From NCBI GenBank assembly GCA_023954255.1, contig JAMLIH010000025.1, positions 1 through 36,931 on the forward strand: 36,931 nt of DNA. The letters run 5' to 3'. Positions 27,315-36,931 of this stretch are shown in pieces (the stretch's first letter is position 1; every line of letters starts with the position of its first letter). The notes under the pieces are model-generated. The model saw nothing but the letters and a program-made list of their open reading frames with translations, searched no databases and was not told the DNA's origin. Both the position numbers and the translations under genes were made by a program. Origin of the DNA: Phyllobacteriaceae bacterium. GTDB taxonomy: Bacteria; Pseudomonadota; Alphaproteobacteria; Rhizobiales; Rhizobiaceae.

Positions 27315-27450
27315 GCGGCCGTCTTCCGGCAAAGACCAAATGACGCACTCGCGACCGGCATCACGACGGCTGCGCGCGCTTTGCTATTCGCCGGCGCAAA
27401 CACGCCTTGGCGGAATCCCGGGGAAACCCAATGGGCACAAACGCAACCTG

Positions 27451-27498
27451 CGGATCGAAACGTTGTCCCGTTTCCGGCAAAACGTGAAATGATCTAAT
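27451..27498 (-). repeat. Dispersed palindromic repeat, left-half copy
   Basis: Read on the minus strand: TTAGATCATTTCACGTTTT, then GGAAACGGGACAACG and TTTCGATCCG. This closely matches the left half of the element at 18251-18300. It lies between phrR and metK, just upstream of the metK promoter candidate. Confidence 0.65.
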
Positions 27499-27511
27499 CG
27501 TCGCGCGACTA

Positions 27512-27539
27512 TTGATTTTGCCATGCCAAAGGCTACAAA
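27512..27539 (+). promoter_or_regulatory. Candidate promoter of metK
   Basis: TTGATT (27512-27517), 16 bp, then TACAAA (27534-27539). The leader of about 48 nt holds a small imperfect hairpin (GCGC...AGA-TTT-TCT...GCGC, about 27541-27558). I see no SAM riboswitch consensus. Confidence 0.35.
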
Positions 27540-27593
27540 GCGCGAGATTTTCTGCGCGAAACATTTGCAAACCAGGCATTTCAGGGGATTCTG

Positions 27594-28844
27594 ATGGCAA
27601 GGCAAAACTATCTCTTCACCAGCGAGTCGGTATCGGAGGGGCATCCGGACAAGGTTTGCGACCGGATTTCGGACGAGATCGTCGATCTGGTGTACAAGGA
27701 AGCGCGCAAGACCGGCGTTGACCCCTGGAGCGTTCGCGTTGCCGCCGAAACGCTGACAACCACCAATCGCGTGGTGATTGCCGGTGAGGTGCGCGTGCCG
27801 CCGAGCCTGATCAAGAAGGACAAGCACGGCAAGGACGTTATCAATCCGTCCCGCTTCCGTTCCGCAGCACGCCGGGCGATCCGCGACATCGGCTACGAGC
27901 AGGACGGCTTCCACTGGAAGACGGCAAAAATCGATGTTTTGCTTCACTTCCAGTCCGCCCACATTGCCCAGGGCGTCGACAATGCCGCCGACCGGCAGGG
28001 TGAGGAAGGCGCAGGCGATCAGGGCATCATGTTCGGCTATGCCTGTGATGAGACGCCCGACCTCATGCCGGCGCCGATCTACTATTCCCACAAGATTCTG
28101 GAACTGCTAGCGGCTGCCCGCAAGAAGGGCGAAGGCGAGGCTGCAAAGCTCGGTCCCGATGCGAAGAGCCAGATCACGGTACGCTACGAGAACGGCAAGC
28201 CTGCCGATGTGACCTCTATCGTGCTTTCCACTCAGCATCTCGATGCCAGCTGGGATTCGAAGAAAGTGCGCAGCGTGGTCGAGCCCTATATCCGCGAGGC
28301 GCTGGCGCTCGGCAATCTGCCGATTGCCGCCGACTGTGCCTGGCACATCAATCCGACGGGTGCTTTCGTCATCGGCGGGCCCGACGGAGATGCCGGTCTT
28401 ACCGGCCGCAAGATCGTGGTCGATACCTATGGCGGCGCGGCGCCCCATGGCGGCGGCGCGTTCTCCGGCAAGGACACCACCAAGGTTGACCGTTCGGCAG
28501 CCTATGCGGCGCGCTACCTGGCCAAGAACATCGTTGCCGCCAGGCTTGCCGAGCGCTGCACGATCCAGCTTTCCTACGCAATCGGCGTCGCCCAGCCGCT
28601 GTCGGTCTATGTCGACACCCACGGCACCGGCAAGGTGGACGATGCAGTGCTTGAAAAGGCGATCCGCAAGGCGATGGACCTGTCGCCTTCCGGCATCCGC
28701 AAGCACCTCGATCTCAACAAGCCGATCTATGCCCAGACGGCGGCCTATGGCCATTTCGGCCGCAAGCCGGGCCGCGGTGGCTCGTTTTCCTGGGAAAAGA
28801 CCGACCTGACGAAAGCGCTGAAGGAAGCCGTCAAGAACGTCTGA
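27594..28844 (+). CDS. metK: S-adenosylmethionine synthetase
   Basis: MetK makes SAM from methionine and ATP; it supplies RsmI, TrmB, MiaB and HemW, all encoded nearby. The 416-aa protein has the N-terminal [20 protein letters not shown], the GAGDQG-type motif ([13 protein letters not shown]), [10 protein letters not shown]-like [20 protein letters not shown], and [17 protein letters not shown] stretch of about 25 residues around [20 protein letters not shown] is typical of the alphaproteobacterial form. Start ATG 27594 has AGGGG upstream. trmB begins 5 nt after its stop. Confidence 0.98.
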   Translation: MARQNYLFTSESVSEGHPDKVCDRISDEIVDLVYKEARKTGVDPWSVRVAAETLTTTNRVVIAGEVRVPPSLIKKDKHGKDVINPSRFRSAARRAIRDIGYEQDGFHWKTAKIDVLLHFQSAHIAQGVDNAADRQGEEGAGDQGIMFGYACDETPDLMPAPIYYSHKILELLAAARKKGEGEAAKLGPDAKSQITVRYENGKPADVTSIVLSTQHLDASWDSKKVRSVVEPYIREALALGNLPIAADCAWHINPTGAFVIGGPDGDAGLTGRKIVVDTYGGAAPHGGGAFSGKDTTKVDRSAAYAARYLAKNIVAARLAERCTIQLSYAIGVAQPLSVYVDTHGTGKVDDAVLEKAIRKAMDLSPSGIRKHLDLNKPIYAQTAAYGHFGRKPGRGGSFSWEKTDLTKALKEAVKNV

Positions 28845-28849
28845 ATACC

Positions 28850-29587
28850 GTGACGGGTAACAAGCAACAGAACAATGCGACAGCCGGCCACCCTCAACGG
28901 ATGGCCGGCAATTTTTTCGGCCGCCGCAAGGCCAAGCCGCTGAAAGGCTCGCAGGAAGAGGCGCTTCGGACGCTCTACCCCGAACTGAAAATCGATCTCG
29001 CCGCGCCCTGCCCCGAATCACTGGAAACGCTGTTTTCACGTCATGACCGAAAACCGGAAGCCTTTGTGCTGGAGATAGGGTTCGGCGGCGGCGAACATCT
29101 CGTTCACCGGGCTTCACTGCATCCCGAACTCGGCTTTGTCGGCTGCGAACCCTTCGTCAACGGCATGGCCAAGGCGGTGAGCGCGATCGCGGAAGGCAAA
29201 CTCACGAACATCCGCCTGTTTGGCGAAGACGCTACGGCACTGCTCGACTGGCTTCCGGACGCTGCACTTTCCCGCATCGACCTGCTCTATCCCGATCCCT
29301 GGCCGAAGAAGCGGCACTGGAAACGGCGGTTCGTCAATGCAGGCAATGTGAAGCGCTTTCATCGCGTTCTCAGGCCCGGCGGCGAGTTCCGCTTTGCCAG
29401 CGACATCGAAAGCTATGTGAACTGGACGCTTCGGCATGTCCTCGATCACGGCGGATTCGAGTGGACCGCGCTGCATCCCGATGACTGGCACCAACCGTGG
29501 GACGAATGGATTTCGACCCGATACGAGCAGAAGGCGGTGCGCGAGGGCCGCACACCGGCCTACTTCATCTTCCGCCGCAAGGCGTGA
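28850..29587 (+). CDS. trmB: tRNA (guanine-N7-)-methyltransferase
   Basis: TrmB methylates G46 of tRNAs with SAM. The 245-aa protein has an N-terminal FFGRRKAKPLKG segment, the SAM-binding VLEIGFGGGEHLVHRA, and the family signature DLLYPDPWPKKRHWKRRFV with NVKRFHRVLRPGGEFRFASD. The GTG start at 28850 lies close to the metK stop; ATG 28902 is possible but would leave only MAGN before the conserved FFGRR. metK-trmB is a conserved rhizobial pair. An oppositely oriented reductase gene follows. Confidence 0.96.
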   Translation: MTGNKQQNNATAGHPQRMAGNFFGRRKAKPLKGSQEEALRTLYPELKIDLAAPCPESLETLFSRHDRKPEAFVLEIGFGGGEHLVHRASLHPELGFVGCEPFVNGMAKAVSAIAEGKLTNIRLFGEDATALLDWLPDAALSRIDLLYPDPWPKKRHWKRRFVNAGNVKRFHRVLRPGGEFRFASDIESYVNWTLRHVLDHGGFEWTALHPDDWHQPWDEWISTRYEQKAVREGRTPAYFIFRRKA

Positions 29588-29608
29588 AGGGCTGCTGCGA
29601 GCGGAGTG

Positions 29609-30211
29609 TCAGGCCGCCTTGTCCATCTGGCGCGCTGCCATGGTAGCATTCGCCCACCACAGCAGTTCGTCGAGCATGGCGTCGGAAGCCGGTTTGATGA
29701 ACGGCTCGATTTCCGCCATTTCGCCGTTCTCGCCCATGGGATGGACTTTCATGAAGGAACCGGCGGCGATGTGCACCGCGTTGCGCAACGGCACCATCTG
29801 CAGTTCGACGGCTATCGCCCGCAGGTGCTCGATGGCGCGCGCCGCGCCGACCCCGCCATAGCCAATGGCTGCGGCAGGCTTGCGTGCCCACTCGGTATAG
29901 GCCTGATCGAGCGCATTCTTGAGCGCGCCGGTGACCGAGTGATTGTATTCCGCAACGACGAAAATATAGCCATCAAACGCCGCCAGCTTCTGCTGCCACT
30001 TGACGGCCGCCGGAGACTGGCTCGGCGCATAGAGGTTGGAAGCAGCTTCATCGAACAGCGGCAGGTCGTAGTCCTTCAAGTCCAGCAGTTCAACGTCGAA
30101 GGCGCCGTGAGCCTGTACCTGTTCCAGCATCCATTTTGCCGGTTTTGCAGCAAAACGGTGCTCTCGTGTCGAACCAAGGATGATGGCGATACGAGGTTTC
30201 GGGAGGGCCAT
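29609..30211 (-). CDS. NADPH-dependent FMN reductase (flavodoxin-like)
   Basis: The 200-aa protein starts with the flavodoxin-like IAIILGSTREHRFAAKPAKW, the FMN phosphate-binding part, and has VVAEYNHSVTGALKNALDQA, the flavin/dimer motif of the FMN_red family (usually PEYNxSxPGxLKNAxD). It probably reduces FMN or quinones with NAD(P)H in the cytoplasm. The start has AAGGAG 7 nt upstream. It is divergent from an HxlR-type regulator, a frequent pairing for redox or quinone-stress genes. The gene pair lies where rimP usually follows trmB, suggesting insertion into a conserved block. Confidence 0.9.
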   Translation of the reverse strand: MALPKPRIAIILGSTREHRFAAKPAKWMLEQVQAHGAFDVELLDLKDYDLPLFDEAASNLYAPSQSPAAVKWQQKLAAFDGYIFVVAEYNHSVTGALKNALDQAYTEWARKPAAAIGYGGVGAARAIEHLRAIAVELQMVPLRNAVHIAAGSFMKVHPMGENGEMAEIEPFIKPASDAMLDELLWWANATMAARQMDKAA

Positions 30212-30233
30212 ATATAATCTCCTTTGGATATAT

Positions 30234-30250
30234 GGTTACTAGAAGTTACT
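30234..30250. promoter_or_regulatory. GTTACT direct repeat, operator candidate at the FMN reductase promoter
   Basis: GTTACT occurs at 30235-30240 and again at 30245-30250, exactly 10 bp (one helical turn) apart. It lies just upstream of an AT-rich TATAT stretch that could be the -10 for the minus-strand reductase gene. Confidence 0.45.
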
Positions 30251-30297
30251 TGATGTAGATCGGATATCATGGCAGATTTCGCAAGAAGGCACTTTGC

Positions 30298-30322
30298 GGT
30301 AACCACCTGCATGGCAGGTAAC
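30298..30322. promoter_or_regulatory. GGTAAC pair with internal palindrome, operator candidate before hxlR
   Basis: GGTAAC occurs at 30298-30303 and 30317-30322. Between and overlapping them is ACCTGC-ATG-GCAGGT (30305-30319), a perfect 6-3-6 palindrome. GTAAC is the reverse complement of the GTTAC core near the reductase, so one regulator may bind both sides. Confidence 0.45.
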
Positions 30323-30342
30323 TACCCACTGGAAATGCAGCG

Positions 30343-30741
30343 ATGAACAAACAACGCGCGATTGAGAAAGGCCGGGAGAAGAACGATCCCGTTTGCAGTA
30401 CGATCAGCGAATTGTTCGCACGGATCGGCGACAAGTGGACCATCCAGACCATCCGCGCGCTGGGCGAAGGCCCGATGCGCTTCAATGCCCTGAGGCGCAC
30501 CGTGGGCGACATCAGCCAGAAAATGATGGCGGCGACGCTGCGCCGCCTGGAGCGCGACGGGTTTGTTACCCGCACGGTGACACCGTCAACGCCGCCCCAG
30601 GTCGAATACGCCCTGACGGAGCTTGGCCGGGATCTGCTTCGACCGGTCTGTGCACTGGCGGGCTGGACCATCGAGAATGCCGGGCGAATCGACGCCGCGC
30701 GGCAGCACTACGACCGGCAAAACGGCGGATCGGCGCAGTAG
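30343..30741 (+). CDS. HxlR-family winged-helix regulator
   Basis: The 132-aa protein has the HxlR layout: a Cys near the N-terminus (Cys18 in DPVCSTI), IGDKWTIQTIRALGEGPMRF, NALRRTVGDISQKMMAATLR, RLERDGFVTRTV, and YALTELGRDLLRPV. In relatives such as YodB and QorR this Cys senses quinones or other electrophiles. It probably controls the divergent FMN reductase gene and itself through the repeats in the 131-bp gap (inference). A MATE transporter gene follows 94 bp later in the same direction. Confidence 0.92.
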   Translation: MNKQRAIEKGREKNDPVCSTISELFARIGDKWTIQTIRALGEGPMRFNALRRTVGDISQKMMAATLRRLERDGFVTRTVTPSTPPQVEYALTELGRDLLRPVCALAGWTIENAGRIDAARQHYDRQNGGSAQ

Positions 30742-30835
30742 CGTATCCAGTTCCCTCCATTGTGTTCAATTCCACCGTCGATCCCCTGCCCTGAATCTGT
30801 TAAGGGCGGGTTCCTGAATTTGTGGACACTCAATC

Positions 30836-32251
30836 ATGGCAGACAAGATTCCCGGCCGGAATCCGGAGGGCGGACAGGCATTGTCCGACAGCATCCGGTC
30901 ACTGCTCGTTCTGGGCCTGCCGCTGGTCGGCGCGCAACTCGCCCAGATGCTCATCAACGTTGTCGATACGGTAATGATGGGCTGGCTCGGCACGCGCGAG
31001 CTGGCAGCCGGGACGCTTGCCTTCCAGTTCTTCTTCATTCTGTGGATTTTCGGAAGCGGCTTCGCCTTCGCCATCGTACCGCTGGCTGCAACGGCGGTCG
31101 GCCGGGGTGACGAAACCAGCGTGCGCCGTCATGTGCGCATGGGCCTGTGGGTGCAATGCGCCTATTTCGCCGTGATCTTCCTGCCGATGGGCTATGTGCG
31201 GGAAATCCTCGTCGCCTTCGGCCAGGAGCCGGTGCTGGCGGACCTTGCCCAGGACTACATGGACATCGCCAAATGGGCGATCCTGCCCAGCCTGTTCCTG
31301 ATGGTGCTGCGCTCCTTCGCCACGGCGCTCGAACACGCCAGGATCATCCTTGTCATCACGCTGTTCTCGACTGTGCTGAACGGGCTGCTCAACTACGCCT
31401 TCATCTTCGGCAATTTCGGCGCCCCGCGCATGGAAGTGCCGGGGGCAGCCCTGGCAACCCTGCTGACCAATCTGGCAGCCTTCGCCTTTGCCGCATTTTG
31501 GGTCGGCTTGCGGCCGGAGTTCCGTGCCTATGAAGTTTTCAGGCGGCTGTGGCGTTCCGATTTCCCGGCCTTTTTCGAGATCATCCGTCTCGGACTGCCG
31601 ATCAGCATCGGCATCATCGCCGAGGTCGGCCTGTTCGCCTTCACCGCCATCATGATGGGATGGCTGGGCGAAATCCAGCTCGCCGCACACGGCATCGCAT
31701 TGCAGATCGCAGCTCTTGCCTTCATGGTGCCGCTCGGCCTCTCGAATGCGGCAACCGCCCGCGTCGGCATTGCTGCCGGCAGGGAGGACCGGGCAGGCCT
31801 TGTCCGCACGGGGCAGGCAGCGGTGATCATTGCCACCGTGTTCGCACTTGCAGCCGCTCTGCCCATGTTCGTTATCCCCGAAACCCTGATCGGCGGCTGG
31901 CTGGCCGAGGGCGACCCCAATGCGCCGATGGTACTGGCCAAAGCCGTGCCGCTGCTGTGGGTGGCGGCCTGCTTTCAACTTGTCGACGGACTGCAGGTGG
32001 CGGGTGTCGGCTTGCTGCGCGGATTGAAGGACATGCGCGTGCCGATGCTGATTGCCGTCTTCAGCTACTGGGTGGCCGGTGTTCCCATTGCACTGCTGCT
32101 CGGCTTTACAGCAGGGCTCGGCGGCATTGGCATCTGGATCGGACTTGCCGCCGGGCTTTCCTTTGCTGCCGTCCTGCTGATCTGGCGCTTCTTCCGCGAG
32201 GCAGCCAATCCGGCAATCTTTGCAAACCCGCAGGAGAATTCGCCCGGCTGA
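30836..32251 (+). CDS. MATE-family multidrug efflux transporter
   Basis: The 471-aa membrane protein shows the 12-helix MATE pattern with two similar halves: GLPLVGAQLAQMLINVVDTV, MMGWLGTRELAAG, then in the second half GLPISIGIIAEVGLFAFTAI and MMGWLGEIQLAAHGIALQ. It belongs to the NorM-like branch and would export cationic compounds using a Na+ or H+ gradient. The substrate is unknown. Upstream lies the FMN reductase/HxlR pair, so joint regulation against redox-active or toxic compounds is possible. The ATG lacks a good Shine-Dalgarno. Confidence 0.93.
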   Translation: MADKIPGRNPEGGQALSDSIRSLLVLGLPLVGAQLAQMLINVVDTVMMGWLGTRELAAGTLAFQFFFILWIFGSGFAFAIVPLAATAVGRGDETSVRRHVRMGLWVQCAYFAVIFLPMGYVREILVAFGQEPVLADLAQDYMDIAKWAILPSLFLMVLRSFATALEHARIILVITLFSTVLNGLLNYAFIFGNFGAPRMEVPGAALATLLTNLAAFAFAAFWVGLRPEFRAYEVFRRLWRSDFPAFFEIIRLGLPISIGIIAEVGLFAFTAIMMGWLGEIQLAAHGIALQIAALAFMVPLGLSNAATARVGIAAGREDRAGLVRTGQAAVIIATVFALAAALPMFVIPETLIGGWLAEGDPNAPMVLAKAVPLLWVAACFQLVDGLQVAGVGLLRGLKDMRVPMLIAVFSYWVAGVPIALLLGFTAGLGGIGIWIGLAAGLSFAAVLLIWRFFREAANPAIFANPQENSPG

Positions 32252-32261
32252 CCGTTTTTTC

Positions 32262-32290
32262 TTGAAACCCGGCGGTGTTTTCTCTATTTT
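32262..32290 (+). promoter_or_regulatory. Strong candidate promoter of the rimP-nusA operon
   Basis: TTGAAA (32262-32267), 17 bp, then TATTTT (32285-32290). It begins 11 bp after the MATE stop. Transcription would start near 32297, only about 20 nt before the terminator hairpin at 32317. Confidence 0.65.
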
Positions 32291-32316
32291 AGTCTCAAAT
32301 TCTCCGAGCATTCGAG

Positions 32317-32348
32317 AGAGTGGGAGCCTCCCGGCCCCGCTCTTTTTT
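32317..32348 (+). terminator. Intrinsic terminator in the rimP leader (possible attenuator)
   Basis: An 11-bp stem with one bulged base pairs 32317-32328 with 32333-32343 around the loop TCCC. It contains GGG/CCC and GCC/GGC blocks and is followed by a T6 tail (32343-32348). It lies between the promoter at 32262 and the rimP ATG at 32406. It may therefore stop early transcripts of the rimP operon, or alternatively end MATE transcription. Confidence 0.75.
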
Positions 32349-32405
32349 GTTGCCGGTGAAACCGCAAGCGGCATTGCGGTGTGAAAAGGCCGCAGGAAAG
32401 CAGCA

Positions 32406-33008
32406 ATGGACGTTTCCGCGATGGGCGTTTCCGAAGACGACCGCATGATTGTCGAACAGGGCCTTGAGGCCCGTATCGCCGGCATTCTGCGCCCCGAGAT
32501 CGAGGCGCTGGGATACCGGCTGGTTCGCATTCGGCTGTCGCAGATGAACGGCCAGACACTGCAGGTGATGGCAGAGCGTCCCGACGGGACGATGAGCGTC
32601 GAGGACTGCGAGGCGGTGTCGAACGCGATTTCGCCGATTCTCGACATCGAGGATCCCGTTTCCGGTGCCTATCATCTGGAAATCTCTTCGCCGGGCATCG
32701 ACCGCCCGCTGGTGCGCGCAAGCGACTTTGAAACCTGGTCGGGCCACGTGGCGAAGCTGGAAACCGCCCGTCTGGTCAATGGCCGCAAGCGGTTCAAGGG
32801 CCGCATCCTCAGGGTGGAAGACGGCAAGGCGCTGTTCCGCCGGGACGATGCAGGCAAGGACGAGGAAGCGGAATTCGAACTGGCGCTGGCCGACATCGCG
32901 GAAGCAAGGCTGGTCCTTTCCGACGATCTGATCCGCGAGGCGCTGCGCCGCGACAAGGCGCTGAGAAAAGCAAACGGAATCGAGGAAGACGCCGAACCCG
33001 GCAATTAG
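32406..33008 (+). CDS. rimP: Ribosome maturation factor RimP
   Basis: RimP helps assemble the 30S subunit. The 200-aa protein has the N-terminal domain with [18 protein letters not shown]-like [37 protein letters not shown], and the [14 protein letters not shown] signature. The C-terminal SH3-like part has [16 protein letters not shown], and a basic, charged tail ends the protein. ATG 32406 has AGGA 9 nt upstream. It leads the conserved rimP-nusA-ylxR-infB operon and is preceded by a promoter and a terminator-like leader. Confidence 0.95.
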   Translation: MDVSAMGVSEDDRMIVEQGLEARIAGILRPEIEALGYRLVRIRLSQMNGQTLQVMAERPDGTMSVEDCEAVSNAISPILDIEDPVSGAYHLEISSPGIDRPLVRASDFETWSGHVAKLETARLVNGRKRFKGRILRVEDGKALFRRDDAGKDEEAEFELALADIAEARLVLSDDLIREALRRDKALRKANGIEEDAEPGN

Positions 33009-33082
33009 GGTCAGGCTCCGATAATCACAACAGCTTTGCCGCCGGGAACAACCGAGGGGCGGCAGCAAAAGGAGAAGAAACC

Positions 33083-34729
33083 ATGGCTGTCAGTGCAAAC
33101 CGACTGGAACTGCTGCAGATCGCCGATGCGGTGGCGCGGGAGAAATCCATCGACCGGATGATCGTCATCCAGGCAATGGCCGACGCCATCCAGAAGGCGG
33201 CACGGTCGCGTTACGGCCAGGAAACCAACATCAAGGCCGACATCGACCCGAAGACCGGCGACATCAAATTGCAGCGCCTTCTGGAAGTGGTGGAAAATGT
33301 CGAGGACTACACCACGCAGATTCCGCTCGACCTTGCCCGTGACAAGAACCCGAATGCGCAGATCGGCGACCATATCGCCGAACCGCTGCCGCCGATGGAT
33401 TTCGGCCGCATCGCCGCCCAGTCGGCCAAGCAGGTTATCGTGCAGAAAGTGCGCGAAGCAGAGCGCGACCAGCAGTTCGACGAGTACAAGGACCGTGTCG
33501 GCGAGATCGTCAACGGCACCGTCAAGCGCGTCGAATACGGCAATGTGATCGTCGACCTCGGCAAGGGTGAAGCGATCATCCGCCGCGACGAGACCATTCC
33601 GCGCGAAAACTTCAAGTATGGCGACCGCGTACGCGCCTATATCTACGACGTCCGCCGCGAGCAGCGCGGACCGCAGATCTTCCTGTCGCGCACGCATCCG
33701 CAGTTCATGGCGAAACTGTTCACCATGGAAGTGCCGGAAATCTATGACGGCGTCATCGAAATCAGATCGGTTGCCCGCGATCCGGGCTCCCGCGCCAAGA
33801 TCGCCGTGATCTCCAACGATTCGTCGATCGATCCGGTCGGCGCCTGCGTCGGCATGCGCGGCAGCCGCGTTCAGGCGGTTGTCGGCGAATTGCAGGGCGA
33901 GAAGATCGACATCATTCCGTGGTCGCCGGATGCGGCCTCCTTCATCGTCAACGCGCTGCAGCCGGCGGAAGTCACCAAGGTCGTGCTCGACGAGGATGCA
34001 GAGCGTATCGACGTTGTGGTGCCGGATGACCAGCTTTCCCTGGCGATCGGCCGCCGCGGCCAGAACGTCCGCCTCGCCTCGCAGCTTACCGGCTGGGAAA
34101 TCGACATCATGACCGAGCAGGAAGAAAGCGAACGCCGCCAGCAGGAGTTTGCCGAGAACACCGCCCGGTTCATGGAAGCGCTCAATGTCGACGAGATGGT
34201 TGCGCAATTGCTGGCTTCCGAAGGCTTCGGCTCGATCGAGGAAGTTGCCTATGTGGATGCCGACGAAATCGCGACCATCGAGGGTTTCGACGACGAGACC
34301 GCCGAAGAATTGCAGGCACGCGCACGGGAATTCCTCGACAAGCTGGAACAGGAACTGGACGAGGAGCGCAAGGCGCTTGGTGTCGAGGACGCGCTGAAGG
34401 AAATCGACGGGCTGACCACGGCCATGCTGGTTACCCTCGGCAAGGCCGACATCAAGACGCTGGAGGACTTTGCCGGCTGTGCGGTCGACGATCTTTGCGG
34501 CTGGATCGAGCGCAAGGATGGCGAGGTGCAGCGGTTTGCCGGCGCGCTCGACGAGTACAAGGTTTCGCGCGCCGATGCAGAGGCGATGATCATGCAGGCC
34601 CGCATCAAGGCCGGCTGGGTGACCGAAGAGGAACTGCTTGCTGCCCAGCAGGAAGAGGAAGCCGCCGAGGGTGAAGGCGAGGCCGTCTCCGGCGAGCAGG
34701 AAGCAGCGGCCGAAGCGCCGATGGCCTGA
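33083..34729 (+). CDS. nusA: Transcription termination/antitermination factor NusA
   Basis: NusA binds RNA polymerase and modulates pausing, termination and antitermination. The 548-aa protein has the N-terminal RNAP-binding domain ([20 protein letters not shown]), an S1 domain ([20 protein letters not shown]), and KH domains with [31 protein letters not shown] and [14 protein letters not shown]. Two helix-hairpin-helix-like C-terminal repeats follow ([31 protein letters not shown]). A Glu/Ala-rich tail ends it, as in other alphaproteobacteria. The RBS AAAAGGAG is strong. ylxR follows after 32 bp. Confidence 0.97.
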   Translation: MAVSANRLELLQIADAVAREKSIDRMIVIQAMADAIQKAARSRYGQETNIKADIDPKTGDIKLQRLLEVVENVEDYTTQIPLDLARDKNPNAQIGDHIAEPLPPMDFGRIAAQSAKQVIVQKVREAERDQQFDEYKDRVGEIVNGTVKRVEYGNVIVDLGKGEAIIRRDETIPRENFKYGDRVRAYIYDVRREQRGPQIFLSRTHPQFMAKLFTMEVPEIYDGVIEIRSVARDPGSRAKIAVISNDSSIDPVGACVGMRGSRVQAVVGELQGEKIDIIPWSPDAASFIVNALQPAEVTKVVLDEDAERIDVVVPDDQLSLAIGRRGQNVRLASQLTGWEIDIMTEQEESERRQQEFAENTARFMEALNVDEMVAQLLASEGFGSIEEVAYVDADEIATIEGFDDETAEELQARAREFLDKLEQELDEERKALGVEDALKEIDGLTTAMLVTLGKADIKTLEDFAGCAVDDLCGWIERKDGEVQRFAGALDEYKVSRADAEAMIMQARIKAGWVTEEELLAAQQEEEAAEGEGEAVSGEQEAAAEAPMA

Positions 34730-34761
34730 CGGCATGGCGCGGCCGATTGGAAAGGTTGAGG

Positions 34762-35418
34762 ATGGTCAACAGCCGCAGCTGCATCGTGTCGCGCCAGCCA
34801 ATGGAAAAGGAAGCGCTGCTGCGCTTCGTTGCCGGGCCTGACGGCCGCATTTACCCCGACCTGAAGGAAACCCTTCCGGGCCGGGGCGTGTGGGTCGAGG
34901 CAAGGCGGGCAAGCGTCGAGCAGGCGGTGGCGAAAAGCCTTTTTGCCCGCAGCCTGAAGGCGCAGGTAACTGCCGATGAAGCCCTGCCGGAGACTGTCAG
35001 CCGGCTGCTTGCCGAACGGGCGCTCCAGGCGCTGGCGCTGGCGCGCAAGGCGGGCATGCTGGTGACGGGTTTCACCAAGGTCGATACGGCGATCCGTTCG
35101 AACCAGGCAAGCCTGCTGTTTCACGGCAGCGACGCTGCGGAGGACGGACGGCGGAAGCTGGGGCAGGCGATCACGTTCGTCAGCAAGATGGGCGGAGAGG
35201 ATGTGGCGGTGTTCGACTGCTGGACTTCCGCCGAGATGGGAGCCGCGCTCGGGCTCGGATCGGCCACCCATGCAGCTGCCCTGGAGGGCGGCGCAACGGC
35301 CGCACTGCGGCAGGCGGTTGAAAGGTGGCTTGCCTATGAAGGCAGACTTGCCGGAACCGGGCAGGAAAAAGAGCATGCACCGGCCGTTTCGAAAGGCGGC
35401 GGCCAGGATCAAAATTGA
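34762..35418 (+). CDS. ylxR: YlxR (DUF448) RNA-binding protein with L7Ae-like C-terminal domain
   Basis: The 218-aa protein has the YlxR signature at its start (SRSCIVSRQPMEKEALLRFV, then DLKETLPGRGVWVEARR). A second domain resembles the L7Ae/L30e fold (RALQALALARKAGMLVTGFT, then KVDTAIRSNQASLLFHGSD). This two-domain form is common in alphaproteobacteria between nusA and infB. YlxR proteins bind RNA and have been linked to RNase P and to transcription control in other bacteria; the role here is not shown. ATG 34762 has a GAGG close by; a TTG at 34747 is also in frame. Confidence 0.93.
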   Translation: MVNSRSCIVSRQPMEKEALLRFVAGPDGRIYPDLKETLPGRGVWVEARRASVEQAVAKSLFARSLKAQVTADEALPETVSRLLAERALQALALARKAGMLVTGFTKVDTAIRSNQASLLFHGSDAAEDGRRKLGQAITFVSKMGGEDVAVFDCWTSAEMGAALGLGSATHAAALEGGATAALRQAVERWLAYEGRLAGTGQEKEHAPAVSKGGGQDQN

Positions 35419-35504
35419 AATTGGACTGGATTTTTGCGGGTTAAAGGTCCAAAAAGCGCGCAATATCCAGTCCGGCAACGGACCAACAGGACACAGACTG
35501 TTTT

Positions 35505-36931
<1,427 letters not shown>

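Noticed and set aside
27498-27593. SAM or SAM/SAH riboswitch before metK
   Set aside because: Only a small imperfect hairpin is visible; I cannot match the conserved cores or a pseudoknot. A covariance-model scan would decide.

Overview
This window is a high-GC chromosomal segment from an alphaproteobacterium of the Rhizobiales (Hyphomicrobiales). The gene families and their order fit this: comM/yifB-gshB-yraN-rsmI-lpoA-like, hemW-rdgB-rph | hrcA-grpE, glnD-murJ-trpS-nfuA-tsaB-rimI-olsA-miaB-phoH-ybeY-corC-lnt-phrR-metK-trmB, then rimP-nusA-ylxR-infB. Regulatory motifs agree: an alphaproteobacterial LexA box (GTTC-N7-GTTC), an Irr/ICE-type iron box, and short interspersed palindromic repeats of a rhizobial kind. 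The genus cannot be named from the sequence alone.

Layout. Positions 1-5651 are read on the minus strand. They hold a truncated hybrid histidine kinase with no sensor domain, the YifB/ComM helicase, a small secreted hypothetical protein coupled to glutathione synthetase, a frameshifted yraN, and rsmI. An LpoA-like lipoprotein (5976-7190, plus) faces hemW-rdgB-rph (minus), and its stop codon overlaps that of hemW. From hrcA (9999) onward nearly everything is plus strand: heat-shock control (hrcA, grpE), PII uridylylation (glnD, interrupted by a +1 frameshift), lipid II flipping (murJ), trpS, Fe-S carrier (nfuA), tRNA modification (tsaB, miaB), N-acetylation (rimI), ornithine-lipid or phospholipid acylation (olsA), RNA metabolism (phoH, ybeY), corC, lipoprotein maturation (lnt), a PhrR/PraR-type regulator, metK and trmB. 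A small module (divergent FMN reductase/HxlR regulator plus a MATE transporter) lies between trmB and the rimP-nusA-ylxR-infB translation/transcription operon, which runs off the right edge.

No phage, insertion sequence, CRISPR array, tRNA or rRNA gene was recognised, and no clearly new multi-gene system is visible. The interest is mostly regulatory and structural. Main points are: an antizyme-like TCC-TGA site exactly where glnD needs a +1 shift; a second frameshift in yraN; an SOS box at comM; an Irr-type box on the nfuA transcription start; a promoter-plus-terminator leader before rimP; a candidate leaderless hrcA promoter; operator-like repeats in the FMN reductase/HxlR gap; a palindrome on the phrR promoter; and four fragments of one dispersed repeat family. 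All statements come from reading the sequence and from general family knowledge; no database search was run.
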